Shown here in pieces: positions 1-5,519 of a stretch of 5,519 bases of DNA. The position numbers and the translations under genes were made by a program. The stretch is from Chthoniobacter sp. (GTDB taxonomy: Bacteria > Verrucomicrobiota > Verrucomicrobiia > Chthoniobacterales > Chthoniobacteraceae). The number at the start of each line of letters is the position of its first letter. Positions within the stretch are counted from its first letter, which is position 1. Location: contig JANXSB010000425.1 of the NCBI GenBank assembly GCA_025352865.1, positions 1 to 5,519 of the forward strand, read 5' to 3'. The notes under the pieces were generated by a model. It saw only the letters and a list, made by a program, of their open reading frames with translations. It was not told the origin of the DNA and made no database searches.

Positions 1-107
1 AACAAATCTTGATGCCATCCATCGAGCACCTGCTGGAGATCGTTCGAAGTCTTATCGGGTTTGGCCAGAAGCGTCGCGATCGATGGTTGAGCAGATGACG
101 AAGCCAT
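1..107 (-). CDS. Possible 5' end of a divergent gene, product unknown (partial)
   Basis: On the minus strand an ATG at 107-105 opens 35 codons that run without a stop off the left edge. The predicted N-terminus begins MASSSAQPSIATLLAKPDK and continues into a likely helix containing DLQQVLDGW. The Ser/Ala-rich start after Met-Ala followed by an amphipathic stretch looks like a genuine N-terminus, but I recognise no family. Codon third positions are only about half G/C, unlike the strongly biased genes to the right. No clear ribosome binding site precedes the ATG. The start lies only 8 bp from the GTG of the plus-strand gene at 116, leaving no room for two promoters between them, so one of the two starts may be wrong or each promoter may lie inside the other gene. 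A competing plus-strand reading ends at a TGA at 96-98. Confidence is low because so little is visible. Confidence 0.35.
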   Translation of the reverse strand, partial: MASSSAQPSIATLLAKPDKTSNDLQQVLDGWHQDL

Positions 108-115
108 GATCGCGT

Positions 116-1744
116 GTGAAACCCGAACCTGCCCCCGCGCCGGAGCCGGAGCCTGTCGCCGAGGTTCCCGTCACCGGTCTGGTCGGTCGGACGCTCGGCG
201 CTTACCAGATCCACAGCCAGCTCGGCGAAGGCCGCTGGGGCACGGTGTACGCCGCGGTGCAGACCGCGATCAACCGGCCCGTGGGCTTGAAAGTCCTCAA
301 TCCCACGCAGGCGGCGGATGCCGGGGCGCGTGCGCGTTTCATTGCCGATGCGCGGGCCAAGGCGCATGTGCAGCACCCGTCCATCCTCGCGGTGTACGAG
401 GCGGGCGAAGCGGCGGGCCATTTTTTCTACGCGCATGAATATGTGGAGGGCCGGACGATGGCGGAGATCAAGGCCAGCGGCGAAAAGCTCGACGAGCAGA
501 CCGCGCTGAAAGTCCTGCGCACTGCCGCCGACGGCCTCGCGTATCTCTCGGTCCATAAAATCCCGCACACCCCGCCGGAGCCGGGCGGCGTTTTCCTCGC
601 CGCCGACGGCGGTGCGCGCCTCGGCAATATCGCCACGCAACTCTCCGACCAGCAGCTCCCCGTCGAGGGCGAAATCCAGGCGCTCGGTCGCATCCTGCTC
701 GGGGTGCTACCGGCCGTCCAGGGGCTCACGCCCGGCATGCAGGATCTCGTGAAACGCATGGTGCAGAAAGGCCCGCAGGCCATCACCGCATGGGGGCCGC
801 TGCTCCAGGGCATCAAGGCGCTCGAACCGAAAGTCGTGCCGGTCGAGGCCGCGAAAATCAGCGCGCAGGATCGAGCCGCGGTGGCCGCCGTGGCCGCGGC
901 GCAGAAGCAGCAGAAGCGCTCGCTTTACATCACCCTCGCGAGCCTCGGTGGCCTCATGCTCGTGGTCAGCTACCTGTTCTGGGCCAAATTTCACAGCAAT
1001 GAGCGCCTCCTCGACGAGCAGGTCCAGATTCCCGCTGGCGAGTTCATTTATGGCAATGGCGACCCGGCCACGCTGCCCGATTTCTGGATCGACAAATACG
1101 AGATCACCTACGGCCAGTATGCGAAGTTCGTCGAGTTCCTGAAAAATCATCCCACCACCGAGTACGACGAACCGCGCCAGCCGCGCATCAAAGCGCAGGA
1201 CATGCACATGCCGAAGGACTGGGAGATTTACTACCAGCGCGCCGTGGCCGGCAAACCCGTGCATGGAGTCGCGATCGACCTCAACAGCCCGGTCATGGTG
1301 GTCGATTGGTGGGACGCCTACGCCTACGCGAAATGGAAAGGCCGCGAGCTGCCGACCGAGCAGGAGTGGGAGAAAGCGGCGCGCGGCACGAAGGGCTTCA
1401 TCTACCCGTGGGGCGACGACGCCGATCCGAAAAAAGCCAACTCGAACACCGACTACCACGGCGGCGACCCCGCCGCGAAAGGCGAAGTGGACGGCTACGC
1501 GTTTTGGAATCCCGTCGATAAAATCAAGAGCGACAAAAGCCCGTTTGGCGTCGTCGGCATGGCCGGCAATGTCTCCGAATGGATCGCCACCTGGGACGAT
1601 GCGAAAAAGCACCCGCTCGTCAAAGGCGGCAGCTTCATGGCCTCCGACACGCGCCTCGACAGCCGCAAGGATCTCGATCCCAGCTCCACCTCCGAGGCCC
1701 TCGGCTTCCGCACCGTCAGCCACACGCCACCTGCCAAAAAATGA
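116..1744 (+). CDS. Membrane-anchored pseudokinase with C-terminal FGE-sulfatase (SUMF1-like) domain
   Basis: The protein has 542 residues and starts at GTG 116; an in-frame TGA at 107-109 rules out an earlier start. A Pro/Glu-rich tail (3-13) precedes a Hanks-type kinase-like domain (about 24-235). The glycine loop (G37, G39, G42) and the VAIK-type lysine (K59 in VGLK) are present. The catalytic loop reads HTPPEPGG (151-158) where HRDxKPxN is expected, no DFG is seen (the equivalent region reads ARLGNIA), and the activation segment is much shortened, so phosphotransfer is unlikely. A Lys/Arg-flanked helix (about 269-290) predicts an inside-to-outside single pass. Residues about 302-537 form an FGE-sulfatase domain, shown by ELPTEQEWEKAARG (411-424), YPWG (430-433), GMAGNVSEW (481-489), GGSF (504-507) and terminal GFRTV. 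The entire protein has no cysteine, so the Cys pair of true formylglycine-generating enzymes is missing. I infer a binding, sensory or scaffold role at the envelope. The stop overlaps the next start (ATGA). Confidence 0.9.
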   Translation: MKPEPAPAPEPEPVAEVPVTGLVGRTLGAYQIHSQLGEGRWGTVYAAVQTAINRPVGLKVLNPTQAADAGARARFIADARAKAHVQHPSILAVYEAGEAAGHFFYAHEYVEGRTMAEIKASGEKLDEQTALKVLRTAADGLAYLSVHKIPHTPPEPGGVFLAADGGARLGNIATQLSDQQLPVEGEIQALGRILLGVLPAVQGLTPGMQDLVKRMVQKGPQAITAWGPLLQGIKALEPKVVPVEAAKISAQDRAAVAAVAAAQKQQKRSLYITLASLGGLMLVVSYLFWAKFHSNERLLDEQVQIPAGEFIYGNGDPATLPDFWIDKYEITYGQYAKFVEFLKNHPTTEYDEPRQPRIKAQDMHMPKDWEIYYQRAVAGKPVHGVAIDLNSPVMVVDWWDAYAYAKWKGRELPTEQEWEKAARGTKGFIYPWGDDADPKKANSNTDYHGGDPAAKGEVDGYAFWNPVDKIKSDKSPFGVVGMAGNVSEWIATWDDAKKHPLVKGGSFMASDTRLDSRKDLDPSSTSEALGFRTVSHTPPAKK

Positions 1745-2625
1745 AACTTCCCCGCCGCCTCCTCGTCCTCGCCCTCCTCGCCCTCGTCGCCCCCGCCCGC
1801 GCGCAAATCGCCGTCGAGATCAGCATCAAGCAGCGCCTTTTCATCCTCCACGAACCGATCCTCGCCACGGTCTCCGTGACCAACCAGACCGGGCGCGACA
1901 TCATCCTCGCCGACTCCCGGCAGGGCCAGTGGTTCGGCTTCCAGATTAGCAGCGAGGGCGATCACTTTGTCGCGCCGCGCGATCCCGACTACCACGTCCC
2001 GCCGCTCCCCCTCCGGGCCGGCGAGACGCTCAAGCGCACCGTCAATCTCAGCGAACTCTATGACTTCGGCGACTTCGGCATCTACCGCATCCGGGCGAAC
2101 ATTTATTTTGCCGCGATGGACAAATACTTCAGCTCGAAACCCACCCACGTCGAGATCACCGAGGGCCGCGTCATGTGGCGGCGCAACGCCGGCGTGCCTG
2201 GGAATGCGAAGAACGCCGGCCAGACCCACATCTTCACCATCCTCGCCCATCAGCACGGCGAGCAGAACCTGCTCTACGTCCGCGTCGAGGATCAGGATCG
2301 CGGCACCGTCTTCTGCACCAGCCCGCTCGGGCGCATCATCGACGGCGCTCCGCCCGAGATTCAATTCGACAGCGGCAATAATCTCTACGTCCTCCACCTC
2401 ATCTCGCAGCGCAGCTTTGTCCTCACCAAGATCGGCGTGAACGGCGAATACCTCGGCCAGTCGCACTACAGCGCGCCGAAGACCCGGCCCTCCCTCCGCA
2501 AACTCGCCGACGGCACCCTGCAAATCATCGGCGGCCATCGCGAAGAACCCGTCTCCACAAATCCCGCCGACCTCCCGCCACCGCCCAAACTCTCCGACCG
2601 CCCGCCCGGTCTGCCGCGCGGCTGA
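1741..2625 (+). CDS. Predicted secreted protein of unknown function
   Basis: The ATG at 1741 overlaps the TGA of the preceding gene (ATGA), which suggests translational coupling. The frame is open further upstream inside the previous gene, but this ATG is chosen because it opens a textbook signal peptide: MKLPRR, a Leu/Ala/Val core (7-17), then APARA with likely cleavage after residue 21. The product has 294 residues. The mature N-terminal part (about 22-140) alternates hydrophobic and polar residues (VEISIKQRLFILHEPILATV, later GIYRIRANIYF) like an immunoglobulin-type beta sandwich. Residues about 163-265 also look beta-rich, with strands such as NLLYVRVEDQD, NLYVLHLIS and GTLQIIGG resembling propeller-like repeats. 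The C-terminus (about 275-294) is proline-rich. There is a single Cys (192) and no obvious catalytic motif. I do not recognise the family. Coupling suggests it works with the external domain of the upstream membrane protein; that is an inference. Confidence 0.85.
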   Translation: MKLPRRLLVLALLALVAPARAQIAVEISIKQRLFILHEPILATVSVTNQTGRDIILADSRQGQWFGFQISSEGDHFVAPRDPDYHVPPLPLRAGETLKRTVNLSELYDFGDFGIYRIRANIYFAAMDKYFSSKPTHVEITEGRVMWRRNAGVPGNAKNAGQTHIFTILAHQHGEQNLLYVRVEDQDRGTVFCTSPLGRIIDGAPPEIQFDSGNNLYVLHLISQRSFVLTKIGVNGEYLGQSHYSAPKTRPSLRKLADGTLQIIGGHREEPVSTNPADLPPPPKLSDRPPGLPRG

Positions 2626-2637
2626 CGCGGCCTCCGC

Positions 2638-3621
2638 ATGGACCTGCCGATCCGCCCTCGCCGCCTGCGCGCCTCACCCGCCCTGCGCGCCCTCGTCCGC
2701 GAGACCACGCTTAGCGCCGGCGACTTCATCCTCCCGCTTTTCGTCTCGGAAAAAATCACCGCGCCCGTGGCGGTGGCGAGCATGCCCGGAGTCTTTCAGT
2801 TCACGGAAAAGGCGCTCGTCGAGGAAGCCGCGGGCGCGTTTGCCGACGGCGTTCCCGCGGTGCTGCTCTTCGGCATCCCCGCGCACAAAGACGAGCAGGC
2901 CACGCAAGCCTACGCCGACGACGGCGTGGTTCAGCGCGCCGTCCGCACGCTGAAAAAAACGGTGCCCGAGCTGCTCATCATCACCGACGTGTGCCTCTGC
3001 GAATTCATGTCCCACGGCCACTGCGGCGTCACCACCTTCGACGGCGACCACGCCCGCATCGCCAATGACGCCAGCGTCGAACTCCTCGCCAAAACCGCCG
3101 TCTCCCACGCCCGCGCCGGAGCCGACATCGTGGCCCCCAGTGACATGATGGACGGCCGCATCGGCGCCCTCCGCCGCGCCCTCGACACCGCCGGCTTCAC
3201 CGACACGCCCATCCTTTCCTACGCCGCCAAATTCGCCTCCGCCTTCTACGGCCCCTTCCGCGACGCCGCCGAAAGCGCCCCCACCGCCGGTGACCGCCGC
3301 ACCTACCAGATGGACCCCGCCAACGCGTGCGAAGCCCTCCGCGAAGTCGCCCTCGACATCGCCGAAGGCGCGGACCTCGTCATGGTCAAACCCGGCCTGC
3401 CCTACCTCGACCTCGTCTGGCGCATCAAAGAGCGCTTCGGCCTCCCCACCGCCGCCTACCACGTCAGCGGCGAATACGCCATGCTCAAGACCGCCGCCGA
3501 GCGCGGCTGGCTCGACGAAAAAGCCTGCGTCCTCGAACAGATGCTCGCCTTCAAACGCGCCGGCGCCGACCTCATCCTCACCTACTACGCCCGCCAACTC
3601 GCACTGTGGCTACGCGGTTAG
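2638..3621 (+). CDS. hemB: Delta-aminolevulinic acid dehydratase (porphobilinogen synthase)
   Basis: This cytoplasmic enzyme condenses two 5-aminolevulinate molecules to porphobilinogen, the first pyrrole of heme and other tetrapyrroles. The 327-residue length is normal for the family. The N-terminal arm RPRRLRASPALRALVRET is typical. The zinc-site cysteines are all present in TDVCLCEFMSHGHCG (C119, C121, C129), marking a zinc-dependent rather than magnesium-only active site. SDMMDGRIG (168-176) is conserved. The two active-site lysines are K198 (SYAAKFASAFYGPFRDA) and K251 (MVKPGLPYLD). The segment with REVALDIAEGAD just before K251 carries the glutamate (E236) at the usual allosteric magnesium position. 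The ATG at 2638 lies 12 bp after the upstream stop, so it may be co-transcribed with the two preceding genes, although no functional link is evident. No strong ribosome binding site is seen. Third positions are almost all G/C (27 of the first 30 codons). Confidence 0.97.
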   Translation: MDLPIRPRRLRASPALRALVRETTLSAGDFILPLFVSEKITAPVAVASMPGVFQFTEKALVEEAAGAFADGVPAVLLFGIPAHKDEQATQAYADDGVVQRAVRTLKKTVPELLIITDVCLCEFMSHGHCGVTTFDGDHARIANDASVELLAKTAVSHARAGADIVAPSDMMDGRIGALRRALDTAGFTDTPILSYAAKFASAFYGPFRDAAESAPTAGDRRTYQMDPANACEALREVALDIAEGADLVMVKPGLPYLDLVWRIKERFGLPTAAYHVSGEYAMLKTAAERGWLDEKACVLEQMLAFKRAGADLILTYYARQLALWLRG

Positions 3622-3753
3622 CCCGTATCACAGCGCTCACATTAAAGAAGTTTTGCATGCTCGGTTGGTGGAAGGCGTTTGCTTTTGCCCTCCTTTATTT
3701 GGCCTTTCAGTTTCTTCTGGCTCTTTTGTAGCACCAGCCGTGCATCCATCCGC
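3622..3753. other. T-rich gap between hemB and the permease gene
   Basis: This 132-bp gap is clearly more T-rich on the plus strand than its flanks, particularly at 3677-3729. I see no convincing hairpin-plus-T-run terminator for hemB. A weak promoter-like pair (TTAGCC at 3618-3623, 17-bp spacer, ATTAAA at 3641-3646) matches each sigma-70 consensus hexamer at only three of six positions, so I do not call it. The gap contains a short hydrophobic reading frame described separately. The length of the gap suggests that the permease gene has its own promoter or a longer leader. Confidence 0.5.
3657..3731 (+). CDS. Candidate 24-residue hydrophobic membrane microprotein
   Basis: An ATG at 3657 opens 24 codons ending at TAG 3729-3731. 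The peptide starts MLGWWKAFAF and continues with LLYLAFQFLLALL, so a single Lys near the N-terminus is followed by an uninterrupted membrane-length helix. A purine stretch AAAGAAG (3644-3650) ends six bases upstream of the ATG and could be a weak ribosome binding site. It lies between hemB and a membrane transporter permease, a location where small membrane proteins that modulate transporters are known in other systems. The main reservation is that the tract is T-rich, and T-rich DNA encodes hydrophobic residues by chance; a second frame through the same bases (starting at TTG 3679) is also hydrophobic. Conservation data would be needed to choose, so I give low confidence. Confidence 0.25.
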   Translation: MLGWWKAFAFALLYLAFQFLLALL

Positions 3754-4995
3754 ATGAAGCTCCTTTCCGAAATCACGGAAGGCACGCGCATTTCCGCCGA
3801 AGCCATCCGCGCGAACCTCATGCGCTCCGTGCTGACCACGCTAGGCATCGTCATCGGCATCGTCACCGTCACACTCATGGCCACGGCGATGGAGGCGCTC
3901 AACGGCGCGTTTCGCGACGCCATCTCGTTCATCGGCACGGACGTGCTTTATGTGGATCAGCGCGAGTGGTTCATCGACTCGAATACAAAATGGGAGTCGG
4001 TCGCCAAGCGCAGCAAAATCACCCTCCCACAAGTGCGCGCCGTCGAGCGCGAGCTGAGCATGGCCGCGGGCATCTCGCCATCGGTCATGCACGGCATCGA
4101 GTCCGTGCGCTACAAGAACCGCAGCTCCGGCATGGTCATGCTCATCGGCACGAACGAGCAGTTCCTCACCACCGGCGGCGTCACTCTCACCGCGGGCCGT
4201 TTTCTCACGAAAGCGGAAGCCGCCGCGAACCGCGACCTGTGCGTGGTCGGCTGGGACGTGGCGGAAAAACTCTTCACCGGCGAATCCCCGCTCGGTCAGA
4301 AAATCCGCGCCGGCGGCGAGTCGCTCGAAGTCATCGGCGTGCTCGAAAAGCGCGGCAGCGTGCTCGGCCAGATGAGCCTCGACAACCAGGTCATCATCCC
4401 CATCGGCAAAATGTTCCGCGGCTTCCGCTGGGACCCGAGCTGCACCATCCAGGTGAAAGTCGGCGACCCCACCCGCGTCGAGGCGGCCAAGGAGGAGCTG
4501 CGCGGCCTCCTGCGCAAGATCCGCAAAGTGCCGCCGGGGCAGGACGACGACTTCGCCATCAACCAGCAGGAGCAGCTCCTCGCGCAGTTTGGGAAAGTGT
4601 CGCGCGTCATCGCGACCTCCGGGTTTTTCATCACCGGCCTGTCGCTCTTCGTCGGCGGCATCGGGATCATGAACATCATGTTTGTCTCCGTCGCCGAGCG
4701 CACCCACGAGATCGGCATCCGCAAAGCCATCGGCGCGAAACGCCGCACCATCCTCCTGCAATTCCTCATCGAAGCCGCCAGCATCTGCCTCCTCGGCGGC
4801 GTCATCGCCCTCTCCCTCGCCGCCGGCTTTGTCCAAATCGCCCGCCAGTTCCTCCCCGCCATGCGCATCGCCCTTTCCCCCTCCGTCATCCTCCTCGCCC
4901 TCACCGTCGCCATCGTCACCGGCCTCATCTCCGGCTTCCTCCCCGCCTGGCGCGCAGCCCGCATGAGCCCGGTGGATGCGTTGAGAAATGAGTGA
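3754..4995 (+). CDS. MacB/FtsX-family ABC transporter permease
   Basis: The start at ATG 3754 gives 413 residues and an N-terminus (MKLLSEITEGTRISAEAIR, then NLMRSVLTTLGIVIG) that fits MacB-type permeases; the frame is open further upstream, but that extension does not resemble the family. The first membrane helix is about 26-48. A large extracytoplasmic MacB-PCD-type domain follows (about 49-283), with ITLPQVRAVE, the GTNEQFL region, LTAGRFLTKAEA and LGQKIRAGGESLEVIGVLEK. Three helices follow (about 286-310, 335-360, 373-397). The FtsX core is clear: GGIGIMNIMFVSVAERTHEI followed by GIRKAIGAKRR, ending with PAWRAARMSPVDALRNE. The fold is typical of mechanotransmission exporters (MacB, LolC/E, FtsX), which move lipoproteins, peptides, antibiotics or toxins. 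There is no fused or adjacent nucleotide-binding subunit, and no adaptor protein in the window, so the substrate cannot be named. The gene ends with tandem stops, TGA TAA. A generic macB label is possible, but true MacB carries an N-terminal ATPase that is missing here. Confidence 0.93.
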   Translation: MKLLSEITEGTRISAEAIRANLMRSVLTTLGIVIGIVTVTLMATAMEALNGAFRDAISFIGTDVLYVDQREWFIDSNTKWESVAKRSKITLPQVRAVERELSMAAGISPSVMHGIESVRYKNRSSGMVMLIGTNEQFLTTGGVTLTAGRFLTKAEAAANRDLCVVGWDVAEKLFTGESPLGQKIRAGGESLEVIGVLEKRGSVLGQMSLDNQVIIPIGKMFRGFRWDPSCTIQVKVGDPTRVEAAKEELRGLLRKIRKVPPGQDDDFAINQQEQLLAQFGKVSRVIATSGFFITGLSLFVGGIGIMNIMFVSVAERTHEIGIRKAIGAKRRTILLQFLIEAASICLLGGVIALSLAAGFVQIARQFLPAMRIALSPSVILLALTVAIVTGLISGFLPAWRAARMSPVDALRNE

Positions 4996-5128
4996 TAAGA
5001 TTCAGAACGAGACAGACATCTTCGGACACAATCATATTGTGGAAAGGGTATGAGTGAGGGCTGGACGATGACGCGCGAATTTCACAGACTTATTCCACAG
5101 CCAACTTTCGACCCCAGAGAATCGCCTT
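4996..5128. other. Lower-GC gap between the permease and the AAA ATPase gene
   Basis: Base composition drops visibly right after the permease stop and stays lower to the window edge. The octamer ATGAGTGA occurs twice, overlapping the permease stop (4988-4995) and at 5050-5057. Each copy opens a short frame: 21 codons ending at 5053, and 58 codons running into the next gene. Neither looks like a protein I can support. A short dyad at 5027-5041 is listed separately. I found no convincing promoter hexamers and no terminator hairpin with a T-run. Confidence 0.5.
5027..5041. repeat. Perfect 6-bp inverted repeat with 3-bp spacer
   Basis: CACAAT, spacer CAT, then ATTGTG form a perfect short dyad about 88 bp upstream of the ATPase start codon. 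Its size and A/T-rich half-sites would suit a dimeric repressor operator, but dyads this short also occur by chance. There is no T-run after it, so it is not a rho-independent terminator. Confidence 0.3.
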
Positions 5129-5519
5129 ATGCGCCTAGACAGAGCACACATCAAAAACTTCCGTTCGATCGAAGACCTCGTCTTTCATTTTCAACCTCGA
5201 TGCCGTGTCCTCGTGGGAATCAATGAATCAGGAAAATCAAACATTTTACGGGCGTTAGCTCTCTTGGATCCCGATGCCGAGATTTCGACTGACGATCTTC
5301 GTGAGACAAACCCCGATGAAAAACCGTACGACAAAGCATTCGTTAAGTTCATTTTTGCTATTGAGGCTAAAGATAGGGAAAAGGCAACCGAATCTCTCGC
5401 AGCGAAAGTAACCGGAGACGTCAACGCTCCTATTATTAAAATTGGGAGCAAGCGAATGTCCCTTTCTGAATTCGTAGAATCTCGGGTCGAAAGTATTTCG
5501 GTAGTCAATCTCCTCAAGG
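5129..5519 (+). CDS. OLD/RecF-like AAA family ATPase, N-terminal part (partial)
   Basis: An ATG at 5129 opens a frame without a stop to the right edge, giving the first 130 residues. The frame is open back to 5072 (TGA at 5069-5071), but that stretch holds no ATG or GTG. The N-terminus MRLDRAHIKNFRSIEDLVF matches the first strand of SMC/RecF/OLD-type ATPases, and LVGINESGKSNILRALALL (28-46) contains the Walker A motif (G30, G35, K36, S37, N38). Later features such as Walker B, the signature motif and any TOPRIM nuclease domain lie beyond the window. Proteins of this type act in DNA repair (RecF), in phage or lysogen interference (OLD), and as the ATPases of defence systems such as Gabija, PARIS and retron-linked effectors; which one applies cannot be told from this fragment. 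Only about 45% of codon third positions (59 of 130) are G/C, far below the genes to the left, which suggests horizontal acquisition. No strong ribosome binding site is visible. Confidence 0.85.
   Translation, partial: MRLDRAHIKNFRSIEDLVFHFQPRCRVLVGINESGKSNILRALALLDPDAEISTDDLRETNPDEKPYDKAFVKFIFAIEAKDREKATESLAAKVTGDVNAPIIKIGSKRMSLSEFVESRVESISVVNLLK

Noticed and set aside
3..98. Plus-strand frame at the left edge ending at TGA 96-98 (tail GQKRRDRWLSR)
   Set aside because: It has somewhat higher third-position G/C than the minus-strand reading and could be the end of an upstream gene, but nothing else supports it. The minus-strand frame has a proper start and a natural-looking N-terminus. The choice remains open.
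106..438. ATG-started 110-codon frame overlapping the start of the pseudokinase gene
   Set aside because: It is Arg/Gly/Ala-rich in a shifted frame of a gene with clear kinase-like features, so it is a frame shadow despite its better start codon.
707..1723. Long minus-strand reading frame opposite the pseudokinase/FGE gene
   Set aside because: It is a by-product of the strong third-position G/C bias of the plus-strand gene, which leaves few stops on the opposite strand. The product has an unusual composition and no recognisable domain, while the plus strand encodes clear domains.
1495..2538. Long minus-strand frame spanning two plus-strand genes
   Set aside because: It crosses the junction of two well-supported genes and is very rich in Ala, Asp, Glu, Gly and Val, as expected from an antisense shadow in GC-rich DNA.
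2674..3597. Minus-strand frame opposite hemB
   Set aside because: The product is dominated by Gly, Glu, Val and Ala with no plausible fold, and the opposite strand is unambiguous hemB.
3669..3700. Possible rho-independent terminator after hemB
   Set aside because: Only a three-base-pair GGC/GCC stem can be drawn near 3673-3689, with no stable extension and no proper T-run directly after it.
3681..3700. Strong Shine-Dalgarno-like AAAGGAGG on the minus strand
   Set aside because: No start codon lies at a suitable distance downstream on that strand, and no minus-strand gene follows.
3841..4836. Minus-strand frame opposite the permease gene
   Set aside because: The sequence is rich in Asp, Glu, Ala and His and lies wholly opposite a clear FtsX-type permease.
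5050..5226. 58-codon frame starting at the second ATGAGTGA and running into the ATPase gene
   Set aside because: It overlaps the Walker A-coding gene in another frame, is rich in Pro, Arg and Ser, and shows no domain.

Overview
The window reads as a GC-rich bacterial chromosome segment, most likely from the Verrucomicrobiota (Planctomycetes-Verrucomicrobia-Chlamydiae group). I infer this from the architecture of the first gene (kinase-like domain, one membrane helix, sulfatase-modifying-factor-like domain), the very strong C/G bias at third codon positions in the core genes, and the scarcity of clear Shine-Dalgarno sites. The phylum is an inference, not something the sequence proves.

Layout: (1) Bases 1-107 hold no complete gene. 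The best reading is the first 35 codons of a gene on the minus strand running off the left edge. (2) Bases 116-2625 hold a tightly coupled plus-strand pair. The first gene encodes a single-pass membrane protein with a cytoplasmic pseudokinase domain and an external FGE-sulfatase/SUMF1-type domain that has no cysteine at all. The second starts at an ATGA overlap and encodes a predicted secreted protein of unknown family. (3) hemB (2638-3621), encoding the tetrapyrrole enzyme porphobilinogen synthase, follows 12 bp later and could share the transcript. (4) A 132-bp T-rich gap contains a possible 24-residue hydrophobic microprotein. (5) A MacB/FtsX-type ABC transporter permease (3754-4995) follows, without an ATPase partner in the window. 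(6) A lower-GC gap with a short dyad leads into the 5' part of an OLD/RecF-like AAA ATPase gene (5129 to the right edge). Its codon use differs sharply from the rest, suggesting a separate origin.

How the genes work together: hemB and the permease are housekeeping or ordinary accessory genes with no visible functional link to the rest. The most interesting unit is the pseudokinase/pseudo-FGE membrane protein coupled to a secreted protein, which looks like a signal-sensing or scaffold module built from two catalytically degenerate domains. The second point of interest is the right edge, where a codon-use break coincides with the start of an OLD-like ATPase. Such ATPases are frequent in anti-phage systems, but the gene is cut off too early to identify one. 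I saw no RNA genes, CRISPR arrays, insertion sequences or convincing terminators.
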